Positions 9,006 to 17,569 of a stretch of 54,138 nucleotides of DNA are shown one piece after another. The stretch's first letter is position 1. Every line of letters starts with the position of its first letter. The notes beneath the pieces were generated by a model. It was not told where the DNA came from and searched no databases. It saw only the letters and a program-made list of their open reading frames with translations. This DNA is from Nitrospira sp. GTDB lineage: Bacteria > Nitrospirota > Nitrospiria > Nitrospirales > Nitrospiraceae. Position numbers and translations under genes: made by a program. The stretch lies in NCBI GenBank assembly GCA_023248215.1, contig JAHFEW010000022.1, positions 1-54,138 on the forward strand, read 5' to 3'.

Positions 9006-9124
9006 GATGCTCAAAAAGGATCGCCAACTAGGCCGCAGGGAACGAAGGCCCTGAGGCGTACCCAGTACCGTACGTCGAGGAGGCTGGGCGACTGAGAACG
9101 ACGTTGGAGGCCTTTTTCAGCATC
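9006..9124. repeat. Dispersed repeat with GATGCTCAAAAAGG termini, copy 1
   Basis: The element starts GATGCTCAAAAAGG and ends CCTTTTTCAGCATC, an imperfect inverted terminal repeat with one mismatch. The inside is GC-rich with a segment GAGAACGACGTT that reappears inverted in the copy at 50172-50291. It fills the gap between archease and rtcB. It has no coding potential and can fold back on itself at the ends. Related elements lie at 10969-11228, 21568-21880 and 50172-50291. Confidence 0.8.
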
Positions 9125-9136
9125 TGAAATGGACGT

Positions 9137-10588
9137 ATGAAGCTGCAAACAGACATGCAGGTCCATCGGATCAACGACTACCTCTGGGAAATTCCGCCGT
9201 CGGAAAAACCGGGGATGCTGGTCCCGGCAAGGATCTATGCCAGCGCAGCCATTCTCACGGCGATGGATCGTGGAGTCTTCGACCAGGTCACTAACGTGGC
9301 CTGCCTGCCCGGCATCCATCGTCACGCGCTCTGCATGCCGGACGGCCATTGGGGCTATGGGTTCCCCATCGGCGGCGTCGCCGCGTTCGACCCCGAGGAC
9401 GGCGTGATCTCTCCCGGCGGCGTCGGGTATGACATCAACTGCGGCATGCGATTGATTCGCACGGATCTCTCCCTCTCGGAAGTACAACCGAAACTCGAGC
9501 TCTTGATGACGGAATTATTTCGCCGTGTCCCGGCCGGAGTCGGATCGAGAGGCTTTGTCAACCTGACGCGACGCGACTTTCGAGACGTCATGCAGCAGGG
9601 TGCCGCCTGGTGCATTGCGAAGGGATATGGCTGGGACGAAGACCTCGAACGGATTGAGGAACGAGGTCGTTTGCAAGGGGCCGATCCCTCGCATGTCACG
9701 GACTACGCCGTCGAACGCGGCATCAATCAACTCGGCACCTTGGGATCCGGCAACCACTACCTTGAGGTGCAGGTGCTCTCCGACAAGGGCCTCTTTGACC
9801 GCACGGTGGCCGCCGCCATGGGTCTAACCGGTCGCGACCAGATACTCATCATGGTCCATTGCGGATCGCGCGGCTTCGGCCATCAGGTCGCCAGCGACTA
9901 CCTCAAAGTGTTCGAAAAGGCCATGCGCCGTTATGGCATCGCGGTGAAAGACCAGCAGCTCGCCTGCGCTCCGTTTCGCTCGCCGGAAGGGCAGGACTAT
10001 TTCGCGGCCATGAACTGTGCCGCCAACACAGCCTTTGCCAATCGACAGGTCATCACCCATCAAATCCGGGAGGCATTCACGGCAGTATTCGGTGAGAGCG
10101 CCCATGCACTCGGCATGCACCTCGTCTACGACGTGGCGCACAACATCGCTAAGGTCGAGCGTTATCCGGACGGGGAGTGGCTCGTGCACCGCAAGGGCGC
10201 CACACGCGCGTTCGGGCCCGGCAGTCCCGAACTCCCGGACTGTTATCGCGCGATCGGCCAGCCGGTGATCTGCGGCGGTTCGATGGAAACGGGCTCCTAT
10301 CTCCTGGTCGGAACGGATCGCGCCATGCAGGAGACCTTCGGTTCGACGATGCACGGCTCCGGCCGGACCATGTCTCGCGCACAGGCCAAACGCACCGTGC
10401 GGGGAGACCAACTGCTGCGCGACATGAAACAGCGCGGCATTCTGGTCAAGGCCGTCTCGATGTCAGGCTTGGCCGAAGAGGCCGGATTCGCCTACAAGAA
10501 CATCTCGGATGTGGTCGACAGCGTGGATCGCGCGGGAATCACAAAAAAGGTGGCGGAACTGAAACCGATCGGCAATATAAAGGGCTAG
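9137..10588 (+). CDS. rtcB: RNA ligase RtcB (3'-phosphate/5'-hydroxyl)
   Basis: A 483-residue protein, close in length to the archaeal RtcB type. It joins RNA ends carrying 2',3'-cyclic or 3'-phosphate to 5'-hydroxyl ends, using GTP and Mn2+. Metal ligands by motif: Asp99 and Cys102 (GYDINCGMRL), His207 (GSGNHYLEVQ), His241 (VHCGSRGFGHQ) and His335 (YDVAHNIAK). The guanylate-accepting His is most likely His406 in MHGSGRTMSR; HRKGATRAFGPG (from 351) is the conserved nucleotide/RNA-binding stretch. The C-terminus YKNISDVVDSVDRAGI is typical. The ATG at 9137 is the only workable start, since the one at 9128 hits a stop at once. Archease upstream is its cofactor. Role could be tRNA repair, RNA damage repair or rRNA processing. 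Confidence 0.95.
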   Translation: MKLQTDMQVHRINDYLWEIPPSEKPGMLVPARIYASAAILTAMDRGVFDQVTNVACLPGIHRHALCMPDGHWGYGFPIGGVAAFDPEDGVISPGGVGYDINCGMRLIRTDLSLSEVQPKLELLMTELFRRVPAGVGSRGFVNLTRRDFRDVMQQGAAWCIAKGYGWDEDLERIEERGRLQGADPSHVTDYAVERGINQLGTLGSGNHYLEVQVLSDKGLFDRTVAAAMGLTGRDQILIMVHCGSRGFGHQVASDYLKVFEKAMRRYGIAVKDQQLACAPFRSPEGQDYFAAMNCAANTAFANRQVITHQIREAFTAVFGESAHALGMHLVYDVAHNIAKVERYPDGEWLVHRKGATRAFGPGSPELPDCYRAIGQPVICGGSMETGSYLLVGTDRAMQETFGSTMHGSGRTMSRAQAKRTVRGDQLLRDMKQRGILVKAVSMSGLAEEAGFAYKNISDVVDSVDRAGITKKVAELKPIGNIKG

Positions 10589-10611
10589 CTCTTTATTCCC
10601 GTGACATCACT

Positions 10612-10968
10612 ATGGACCAACGCCGGCATCCGCGTTTTCCCGTCCGGTTTCACAGTTCTTTCAGCTCCGTAAACCTGGTCGCAGGTGACGGGATCGTTGT
10701 CGATCTGTCGTTACGAGGATGCGGCATCCTCAGTTCTATCGACATCCTTCCAGGCACTACGCTCGAACTCCGCATTTATACGCCAAGCAGCGAGGGGCCA
10801 CTCACGGTCGGGCAGGCGGTGGTCCGCTGGTGTCGCAGCGCCCGTGTGGGCCTCGAATTCCTCTCGCTGCAACCAGGGGAGTGGGCACGCCTCCAGGAAG
10901 TCGTGAAAGAACTCAATCGACAACCCTACGAACGGACCAGCGAGGATGGGGAAGGCGCCGGCACCTAA
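10612..10968 (+). CDS. PilZ domain protein (c-di-GMP binding)
   Basis: A 118-residue single-domain protein. The PilZ signature is complete: an N-terminal RRHPRFPVR (the RxxxR arm that wraps the ligand) and DLSLRGCGI (the D/NxSxxG motif), followed by the six-stranded barrel with VRWCRSARVGLEF. It should bind cyclic di-GMP and pass the signal to a partner. The start ATG at 10612 is chosen because the family begins just before the RxxxR arm; the longer frame from 10177 is a shadow of rtcB. It follows rtcB by 23 bases. Diguanylate cyclase/phosphodiesterase and HDOD genes nearby make a signalling neighbourhood. Confidence 0.9.
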   Translation: MDQRRHPRFPVRFHSSFSSVNLVAGDGIVVDLSLRGCGILSSIDILPGTTLELRIYTPSSEGPLTVGQAVVRWCRSARVGLEFLSLQPGEWARLQEVVKELNRQPYERTSEDGEGAGT

Positions 10969-11228
10969 CAGGCTGCGGAAAAACTCTATGGGCATGCCGG
11001 AATTTCACTGGTCAGCACGTCTGGGATGAACAGAACCACCACGCAGGATGCTCAAAAAGGCGACCTTCTTACCCGCCCAACCCTGGCACGCCAAGACGCG
11101 CCTTGTCCCAGGCAAGGCCGCAGCGAGGCGCAAGGCGAGTGGATTAACGAGCGCCACGTTTGCGCAGGGGCGCGAGTCGGTGAGCGCCCAGTGTCTCCAC
11201 AAGGCTGGCAGATTTTTTCAGCACCTGC
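10969..11228. repeat. Dispersed repeat of the CAGG-TGC-AAAAA family, copy 2 (composite)
   Basis: It begins right after the PilZ stop with CAGGCTGCGGAAAAA, contains an inner start CAGGATGCTCAAAAAGG near 11044, and ends TTTTTTCAGCACCTG. The termini are imperfect inverted repeats of one another. The stretch GGCCGCAGCGAGG is shared with the copy at 21568-21880. No gene lies inside; short frames through it are chance. It occupies nearly all of the gap 10969-11262 before the membrane sensor gene. Confidence 0.8.
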
Positions 11229-11262
11229 TAGACGCACCCCTGCGTATTGAGGAGGATTCAGA

Positions 11263-11988
11263 ATGGCTCATGCGCCCGTCAATACATCCGGATTGCCTCA
11301 CACATGGCTCCCGGCGATGCTGATCAGTTTCGTCGTCTCCATGCTGTGCGCCGCAGCACTCTACTACGTGCTGGCTCAACATGATCGTTCGCTCGTCACC
11401 CAGCGCAATGCGGCTGCGATCACGGCTGTCGAGCAAAGTGGGCGGGCCATGGCGCGAACGGTGGCCTGGTTCGGTGAGTCGCTGCTCAGCGAACATCTCG
11501 CCACCGTCCAGCAGGCTCTTGAGGGACAGTCCTCACAAATCGATCTCCTCGATGCCGCCGTGATCACGGAAGACAACCTGATTGTGGCGGCACGCAACCC
11601 TGCCGCAATCGGTCGGCGGCTCCAAGACCCCGGGTGGTTGGCCGCGCGCAGAAGTCCGAACGGGTCCATTACTCCAGGCCTCGAACAGGGACGCCACGCG
11701 CTGATCGTGGTCGAACCATTCCGTCAACAGGAGCACGTCGTCGGATGGATTCGAATGGTCTTCGCCACCCCTCCGGACGTTGCGACACTGAGGTCGACCG
11801 ACGACCTGGCGCGCGACGTGGCGCTCGCAGTCGTGCCGCTCTTCCTCCTGATGACCACGCTGCTGATCCTCACCCTGCGCGGGATCATGAGCCAGGTCCG
11901 ATCACTCATCGGCCGCATCCTCCTGGAGTCGATGGACGAGTCTCAAGACCCGGAAGGGAGAGCCGCCGAGATGTCCAAAGCTGGATGA
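11263..11988 (+). CDS. Membrane protein with periplasmic sensor-like domain
   Basis: A 241-residue protein with two membrane helices: about residues 16-38 (LPAMLISFVVSMLCAAALYYVL) and about 188-210 (DVALAVVPLFLLMTTLLIL). The ~145 residues between them lie outside the cytoplasm and end in a strand-rich part (DAAVITEDNLIVAARNP, HALIVVEPF, VGWIRMVF) that resembles a single-Cache/PAS-like sensing fold, as in two-helix input modules of histidine kinases and cyclases. The cytoplasmic tail is only about 30 residues, so no output domain is attached. GGAGG at 11251-11255 supports the start. The REC-PAS-GGDEF-EAL gene follows after 262 bases with no gene in the gap, so the sensor may feed that protein; this is inference. 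Confidence 0.75.
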   Translation: MAHAPVNTSGLPHTWLPAMLISFVVSMLCAAALYYVLAQHDRSLVTQRNAAAITAVEQSGRAMARTVAWFGESLLSEHLATVQQALEGQSSQIDLLDAAVITEDNLIVAARNPAAIGRRLQDPGWLAARRSPNGSITPGLEQGRHALIVVEPFRQQEHVVGWIRMVFATPPDVATLRSTDDLARDVALAVVPLFLLMTTLLILTLRGIMSQVRSLIGRILLESMDESQDPEGRAAEMSKAG

Positions 11989-12250
11989 TTGCCTCCGAGT
12001 AGCGCACTTCCCTGCCGCGTCAGCACTTCCAGCCTTCCCTCCGACCGGCTCACTCTGCTTGCCTCAGACGTCTGTCTTACCACTCAGTAAGTGCTATTTA
12101 TGTAGCGCTTATCCGGAAGTTTGATACTCTCACATCGGAGCGAAGCAGGCCGAGCGAAACGCCCTCGACCGCACCGTCGGTCCTTGGAAGCAGGGGGCAG
12201 GCCCAGCTTGTGCCTCTGCTGAGTGTTCACGTTCAGCCGAAGACAACTCC

Positions 12251-14377
12251 ATGACTCAAGCTCGTCCCGTCATCCTGGTTATCGACGACGACCCTGTCGC
12301 GCGACTCTTTGTCCGAAGTGCATTGGAACCGGCCGGGATGGTCGTGACCGAGGCCGCGGGGGGGCGAGAAGCGCTGGCGATGTTCGAGACCCTCAGTCCC
12401 GATCTCCTGGTGCTGGATCTCATGATGCCGGAGATGGATGGTTATCTGACCTGCTCACGCATCCGTTCCCTTCCTCGCGGCAAGCGCATCCCCATTTTGA
12501 TCATGACAGGGTTGGACGACGCGAACTCCATCGCCCAAGCCTATGAGCACGGCGCCACGGACTTCATCAACAAACCCGTCAACGCCACGATTCTCTGCCA
12601 CCATATCCGGTACATGCTCAGAACCAGCAACGTTCTCCAGGCGCTGCTCCGAAGCGAGTCCCGCCTGGAATTGGCCCAACGCATTGCGCGTATCGGCAAC
12701 TGGGATTGGAATCCCCGAACAAATCGTTTTGCCATGTCGAATGAACTCTGTCGCATGGTCGGCATTCGTCCGCAGGATTTTTCCGGTACCTTTGAAGCCT
12801 TCCTCCGTCTCGTCCACCCGGACGACCGCTTGAGGGTGAAGGATGCGGTGGAAAAATTGATCAGCCAGCGGACCCCCTGCGATATCGACCACCGCATTGT
12901 CCTGCCGAACGGAACGGACTTCACCATTCACCTGCAAGCTGAGGGGGTGCGCGAAGAAGGGACGGAAGAACTGACGGTCATCGGCACGGCACAGGACATT
13001 ACCGAACGCAAACAGGCTGAACGGGCCATCCATCGCTTGGCCTATTTTGACAGTCTGACTGGCCTCGCCAATCGTGTGTTGTTCAAAGATCGATTATCGA
13101 ACGCCCTGTCGTATGCCGAACGCCACCACCTGCACCTCGCAACGCTGTTTATCGACTTGGATCGTTTTAAAGTTATCAACGATACGTTGGGACATACGGT
13201 GGGGGATCTCTTGCTCACCCATGTCGCGGAGCGGCTCAGTGAATCCGTTCGCCAGAGCGACTCGGTCAGTCGTCATGCCGACCATGAACCGTCGCATGCG
13301 CTCGCCCGCCTCGGCGGGGATGAATTCACTATTCTCCTGACGGCGTTGCCGCACCCGGAAGATGCCGGTAGAGTGGCGCGGCGGATTCTCGACGCGCTGG
13401 CCCACCCATTCAGCATCGACGGGCATGAAATCTTTATCTCGGCCAGCATCGGCATTTCAATTTATCCGTCGGACGGCGCCACGGTGGAGGCCCTCCTGAA
13501 GAATGCCGACACGGCGATGTACCACGCCAAGGAGCAGGGTCGAAATAATTGCCAGTTTTATTCGTCGGGCCTGAACGCCGCCGCCGCTGAACGGCTAGAC
13601 CTCGAAAGCGATCTCCGGCGCGCCTTGGAACGACAGGAATTCGTCGTCTACTATCAGCCCAAGCTCAATATCCACTCTCGAAAAATATTGGGCGCTGAAG
13701 CCCTGGTGCGCTGGAAACATCCGAAGCGCGGCCTCGTGCCACCCGGGGTCTTCTTGAATGCGGCGATTGATACGGGACTGATCCGCCCGATGGATGAGTG
13801 GGTGCTGCGCGAGGCCTGCCGCCAGGTCAAGGCTTGGGAGCAGACCGGACTGCCGGCTATTACTGTGTCCGCCAACGTCTCAAACTCCCTGTTCCACGGG
13901 CGCACGCTGCCTGGAACGGTGGCCGATGCCCTTCGCGACTCCGGCCTGAATCCATGCCAGCTTGAGCTGGAATTGACGGAATCCATCGCCATGCGGGACG
14001 TCGAAGCCTCCGTGACCATGCTGGAAGGACTTCGCACGATGGGCGTCCGCCTCTCCATCGACGACTTCGGAACCGGCTATTCCTCCCTCAGCCATCTGCA
14101 GCGGTTTCCCCTCAGCCGGTTGAAAATCGATCAGTCGTTTGTCAGAGACCTGTTGACGAACGAGAACAACGCGAAGATCACCAAGGCCATCATCGCGATG
14201 GCACACAGCCTGAATCTCTCGGTGCTGGCGGAAGGGGTGGAAACAGAAGCGCAGTTTGCACGGTTGCGAGAGGAAGGGTGCGATGAGGTGCAGGGGTACT
14301 TATTCAGCCGTCCTGTCTGCGCCAAGGATTTTGAAACCTTGCTCAGGATCGATGTCGATGCCCGTACAGCAGCGTGA
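12251..14377 (+). CDS. Response regulator with PAS, GGDEF and EAL domains
   Basis: A 708-residue cytoplasmic signalling protein. Domain order: receiver (about 5-125, phosphorylated Asp56 in LLVLDLMMPEMDG, Lys in INKPVN), PAS/PAC (about 140-260), GGDEF (about 265-430) and EAL (about 445-695). The cyclase site is intact (ARLGGDEFTILL), as is the phosphodiesterase site: GAEALVRW, ELELTESIAM, DDFGTGYSSL and AEGVET all carry the usual metal and catalytic residues. It can therefore in principle both make and break cyclic di-GMP. No cognate histidine kinase is adjacent. Its 3' end overlaps the convergent TPR/oxygenase gene by 35 bases. The PilZ protein upstream is a possible receptor. Confidence 0.93.
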   Translation: MTQARPVILVIDDDPVARLFVRSALEPAGMVVTEAAGGREALAMFETLSPDLLVLDLMMPEMDGYLTCSRIRSLPRGKRIPILIMTGLDDANSIAQAYEHGATDFINKPVNATILCHHIRYMLRTSNVLQALLRSESRLELAQRIARIGNWDWNPRTNRFAMSNELCRMVGIRPQDFSGTFEAFLRLVHPDDRLRVKDAVEKLISQRTPCDIDHRIVLPNGTDFTIHLQAEGVREEGTEELTVIGTAQDITERKQAERAIHRLAYFDSLTGLANRVLFKDRLSNALSYAERHHLHLATLFIDLDRFKVINDTLGHTVGDLLLTHVAERLSESVRQSDSVSRHADHEPSHALARLGGDEFTILLTALPHPEDAGRVARRILDALAHPFSIDGHEIFISASIGISIYPSDGATVEALLKNADTAMYHAKEQGRNNCQFYSSGLNAAAAERLDLESDLRRALERQEFVVYYQPKLNIHSRKILGAEALVRWKHPKRGLVPPGVFLNAAIDTGLIRPMDEWVLREACRQVKAWEQTGLPAITVSANVSNSLFHGRTLPGTVADALRDSGLNPCQLELELTESIAMRDVEASVTMLEGLRTMGVRLSIDDFGTGYSSLSHLQRFPLSRLKIDQSFVRDLLTNENNAKITKAIIAMAHSLNLSVLAEGVETEAQFARLREEGCDEVQGYLFSRPVCAKDFETLLRIDVDARTAA

Positions 14378-16052
14378 TGTTGATACGCCGGTTGGTCAAC
14401 CCTTCCTTGAAGGCGATGTCGTCGGTCTCGTGAAACAGATCTGAGTTGAATACCACCGCTCGGTTGGCACGATAGGGAATCTTGATTTCCCGTGCCCCCT
14501 GTTGCGTCAGCCATTCGTAAATCCTGCTTCGATTCTTGTCGCTGTTGTACGTTTTGAAGTCCCACTCCCTCGGCGCCTCTTTGTCCCACACCACCAGGCC
14601 ACCGCTGTCAGGATTCAGGTTCGCGTCGTCCGGCGTGATCCAGAAGTTGACGTTCACCGCTGCGGCATCGGCGTGAATATTCAACCCGCGCCTGGCGCTG
14701 TCATGTTTGAACGCCCAGGCCTGGGTCAGGCGATGCTCGCCGAAAATGCGCGGCAACCGACGCCGCAGCTCATCCGCAATTTGTAGCAGGAGGGGAGACG
14801 CGAACCCATCGCCGAGAAAGGCCCCGATATACCCATTTTCATAGTCTTTCTTCCAGATCGTCGAGGCCCAGCAGAAATGCCGCAACCGCCGCAGCGCTTC
14901 ATCCGTCAGCAGCCCGTCGATGTATGTCACTTCAGGCTCTGTCGCATGGTACCGAGCCTCGATCCCAGCGGCATCAAGGCCGGCATTCAAGGCGCCTCCT
15001 GCGATCGCCTCACAGGGCGCAACATAGAGCAGGCGATTAAAGGAGGCCGCGATGGGCTGAAGATCGGCAGGCGCCAGCGGCACACGATTCGGAGCCGCAG
15101 TCGCGCCGGTCGACGAAGGCTCCACGTTCGCCCGCACTCGATTTAACGCCTCATAGTAGGGACGCCATGCGTCGCCCACCAGCCCTGACTCGAAGAGAAA
15201 CTGGAGTTGTTCGGCATCATGCTTGAGACGAGAGCGAAAGACCGCTGTGTCTGTGATCGGGCGACCATGATCGTGTTTGGTCCGAGCGGTGTCGGCAAAG
15301 CAGCGCAGGGCACGAGGAATATCCTCATGCCATATCGCTGCGATCCCAAGATTGTAGAGAGCCGTGCCATAGCCGGGGAGAATCTGAAGGGCCCGCTCGA
15401 AACAATGGATGGCTTCCTCCAACCGACCTTGCTCCATCAGGACCAGCCCTAAGTTGTTCTGGGCCTCCGCATGGGTCGGCTTCAATGCGATAGCCCGCCG
15501 GTATGCTTCTGCGGCGGCATCCAAGCGGCCCTGTTCTTTGAGGACGACGCCGAGATTATTGTGCGCTTCCGCATGATCCGGGTTGATCGCCAGGATCTGC
15601 TCATAGGCCGCTTGCGCGTCCGCGAGTCGGCCCATCTCTTTATAGGCATTGCCGAGATTCGTACGGGGTTCAATGTAGCGTGGATTGAGCTGGATGGCCT
15701 TGTTATAGGCCTCGATGGCGTCGGCGAGCAGACCGGCACGTTGCAGGACGACGCCGTGGTTGAACCAATAGACCGGATTGCGAGGACCGGCGGCACAGGC
15801 TTGGGCGAGCCACCCGATGGCATCCTTGACGTTGCCCCGCCGGTAGGTCAGCAGACCCAAGCCATGGAGAGCCTCCGCCTGCGCCGGCACGCGATCCAGA
15901 ATCAGACGGTAGCCCCGTTCCGCCTCGTCCAACCGACCGGCCTGATGATGCATCTGCGCCTCGCGAAGGAGTGCTAACGCCGCCGCGCCATCGGCGCTCC
16001 CGGCTCTCCTCGCGAGCACCTTTTCCTCGCGACGGCGCTCCTCGCGATTCAC
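14343..16052 (-). CDS. TPR protein fused to 2-oxoglutarate/Fe(II) oxygenase domain
   Basis: A 569-residue protein. The N-terminal ~250 residues hold six or seven tetratricopeptide repeats (patterns such as NLGNAYKEMGRLADAQAAYE and NNLGVVLKEQGRLDAAAEAY). The C-terminal ~200 residues look like a prolyl-4-hydroxylase-type double-stranded beta-helix: His460 and Asp462 in NIHADAAAVNVNFWITPDD, His541 in SDLFHETDD and Arg556 in NRRINITLLYG would bind iron and 2-oxoglutarate. The predicted activity is protein or small-molecule hydroxylation; the substrate is unknown. Similar fusions occur next to glycosyl or peptide modification genes. GTG at 16052 is preferred because GGGAGGAG stands seven bases upstream; the TTG at 16121 lacks one. 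It converges on the GGDEF-EAL gene with 35 bases of overlap. Confidence 0.85.
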   Translation of the reverse strand: MNREERRREEKVLARRAGSADGAAALALLREAQMHHQAGRLDEAERGYRLILDRVPAQAEALHGLGLLTYRRGNVKDAIGWLAQACAAGPRNPVYWFNHGVVLQRAGLLADAIEAYNKAIQLNPRYIEPRTNLGNAYKEMGRLADAQAAYEQILAINPDHAEAHNNLGVVLKEQGRLDAAAEAYRRAIALKPTHAEAQNNLGLVLMEQGRLEEAIHCFERALQILPGYGTALYNLGIAAIWHEDIPRALRCFADTARTKHDHGRPITDTAVFRSRLKHDAEQLQFLFESGLVGDAWRPYYEALNRVRANVEPSSTGATAAPNRVPLAPADLQPIAASFNRLLYVAPCEAIAGGALNAGLDAAGIEARYHATEPEVTYIDGLLTDEALRRLRHFCWASTIWKKDYENGYIGAFLGDGFASPLLLQIADELRRRLPRIFGEHRLTQAWAFKHDSARRGLNIHADAAAVNVNFWITPDDANLNPDSGGLVVWDKEAPREWDFKTYNSDKNRSRIYEWLTQQGAREIKIPYRANRAVVFNSDLFHETDDIAFKEGLTNRRINITLLYGHRHRS

Positions 16053-16147
16053 AGTGACTCCTCCCAGCAACGGTGTGACCGGCCGGCTCAGAGAGTATCG
16101 TACATGCTGGGTCAGGGTCAAAGTGGGAGACTGGAGGGGAGACGGCC

Positions 16148-17569
16148 CTACGCGGCTTTGGCGGCGCTGTGCTGCTTTCGGCGTTGTCCGAGGATATCGA
16201 GAGCAGCGACACGATAGGCTTCGGCAAAGGTGGGGAAGCTAAAAATGGTATCGATAAACCGATCGATGGTCGCACCATCTTGTAAGGCCATCTGCCCGAG
16301 ATGTATCAACTCGGTCGCATCCTCGCCGACAATCTGCACACCCAGCAGGCGCTCTCCGGAAGGGTCGGCGATGAGCTTTAAGAGTCCGTCGCAGGCGCCT
16401 GTGATCTGCCCCTTGGCAATTTCCATGAAACGCGCGCGGCCCACCAGCGGGCTATGATAGCGCGCACTGGCCTGCTCCTCATCGAGCCCGATAGAAGCGA
16501 GCTCCGGAATGGTATAGATCCCGATCGGCACCTGGTGGCTCGAATCTCCGACCGGAAGACCAAGCGCATAACTCACGGCGCGACGACCTTCCTCCATCGC
16601 CTGAGACGCCAAGGCCGGGGGCCGGCCCAACATGTCGCCCGCCGCAAAAATATGCGACACCATGGTTTGTCCGTATTCGTTGACAGGGATTCGGCCCTTG
16701 TGATCCAGCGACAATCCTGCCGCCTCAAGATTCAACTCTTCAACATTCGGCTGCCGACCTAACGCCACCAGCATTTTTTCACTTTTGACCGCCATCCCGT
16801 TCTGGAGCCTCGCGACGACGGAAGACACGCCGTCCCAGGCCACCTCTTTGACGGTCTGTCCGACATAAAATCGTCCGCCTTGCCGTTCGAGGCTGCGCTG
16901 GAAAACCTCCACGACCTCCTTATCCAGGAAGGACAGCGGTCGTTCGGCCCTGTCGATGACCGTGACTTCGACCCCCAGCAGCGCAAACGTCGCAGCATAT
17001 TCGCAGGCAATGACGTCGCCGCCCAAGACCGTCAGCGAGCGCGGCAAGTAAATCATCGAAAGGATCGAATCGCTATCGAGTATGTGTTCATGGTCGATCG
17101 GGATCTCAGGAATCGAACGCGGGCGCGACCCCGTCGCCAGCACGATGGTGTCGGCCAACAGCGTCTGACAGGCGCCATCCACCGCCTCTAACTGGACCTC
17201 ATGCGGCGAGAGAAGCCGGGCGCGGCCGTGCCGGTAGGTGACGCCATTGCGCGCGAGTTGATTGGCCATGTAACACTCGTGCGCCTTGACCACCTCCTCC
17301 AACCGATGCAGCAGCACGGACATGGGCAGATCGAGACGCAACCGTCCTTCGAACACCTCAGTCGACCGTTTGAGGCGCTCGAACTGCACCGCCGTTTCAC
17401 GGAGTGTCTTGCTGGGAATCGTGCCCCGATACACGCAGTTTCCGCCGACGCCCTGTTCCTGCTCGATCAACACCACTCGTTTGCCGGCCTTGGCGCCTTG
17501 AATGGCAGCCTTCTGGCCCGCCGGACCGCTCCCAACCACGACAATGTCATAGGCGTGGGCCGGCATCAC
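16148..17569 (-). CDS. sthA: Soluble pyridine nucleotide transhydrogenase
   Basis: A 473-residue FAD protein of the dihydrolipoamide dehydrogenase fold that exchanges hydride between NADPH and NAD+. The FAD motif is VVGSGPAGQKAA near residue 11; the redox region reads GGNCVYRGTIPSKTLRE, with one Cys only. Lipoamide dehydrogenase and similar disulfide enzymes have two Cys here (CLNVGCIPS), so the single Cys and GTIPSK point to SthA. A second nucleotide motif (about 180-200, LTVLGGDVIACEYAA) departs slightly from GxGxxG. The gene starts inside the stop of the HDOD gene: GTG 17569 (4-base overlap) or ATG 17566, with GGAGG about ten bases before the GTG. The two are surely coupled. Confidence 0.9.
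   Translation of the reverse strand: MMPAHAYDIVVVGSGPAGQKAAIQGAKAGKRVVLIEQEQGVGGNCVYRGTIPSKTLRETAVQFERLKRSTEVFEGRLRLDLPMSVLLHRLEEVVKAHECYMANQLARNGVTYRHGRARLLSPHEVQLEAVDGACQTLLADTIVLATGSRPRSIPEIPIDHEHILDSDSILSMIYLPRSLTVLGGDVIACEYAATFALLGVEVTVIDRAERPLSFLDKEVVEVFQRSLERQGGRFYVGQTVKEVAWDGVSSVVARLQNGMAVKSEKMLVALGRQPNVEELNLEAAGLSLDHKGRIPVNEYGQTMVSHIFAAGDMLGRPPALASQAMEEGRRAVSYALGLPVGDSSHQVPIGIYTIPELASIGLDEEQASARYHSPLVGRARFMEIAKGQITGACDGLLKLIADPSGERLLGVQIVGEDATELIHLGQMALQDGATIDRFIDTIFSFPTFAEAYRVAALDILGQRRKQHSAAKAA

Noticed and set aside
10578-10594. AAAGGGCTAGCTCTTT at the end of rtcB as terminator
   Set aside because: Palindromic but without loop, stem too short, and no T-run beyond three bases.
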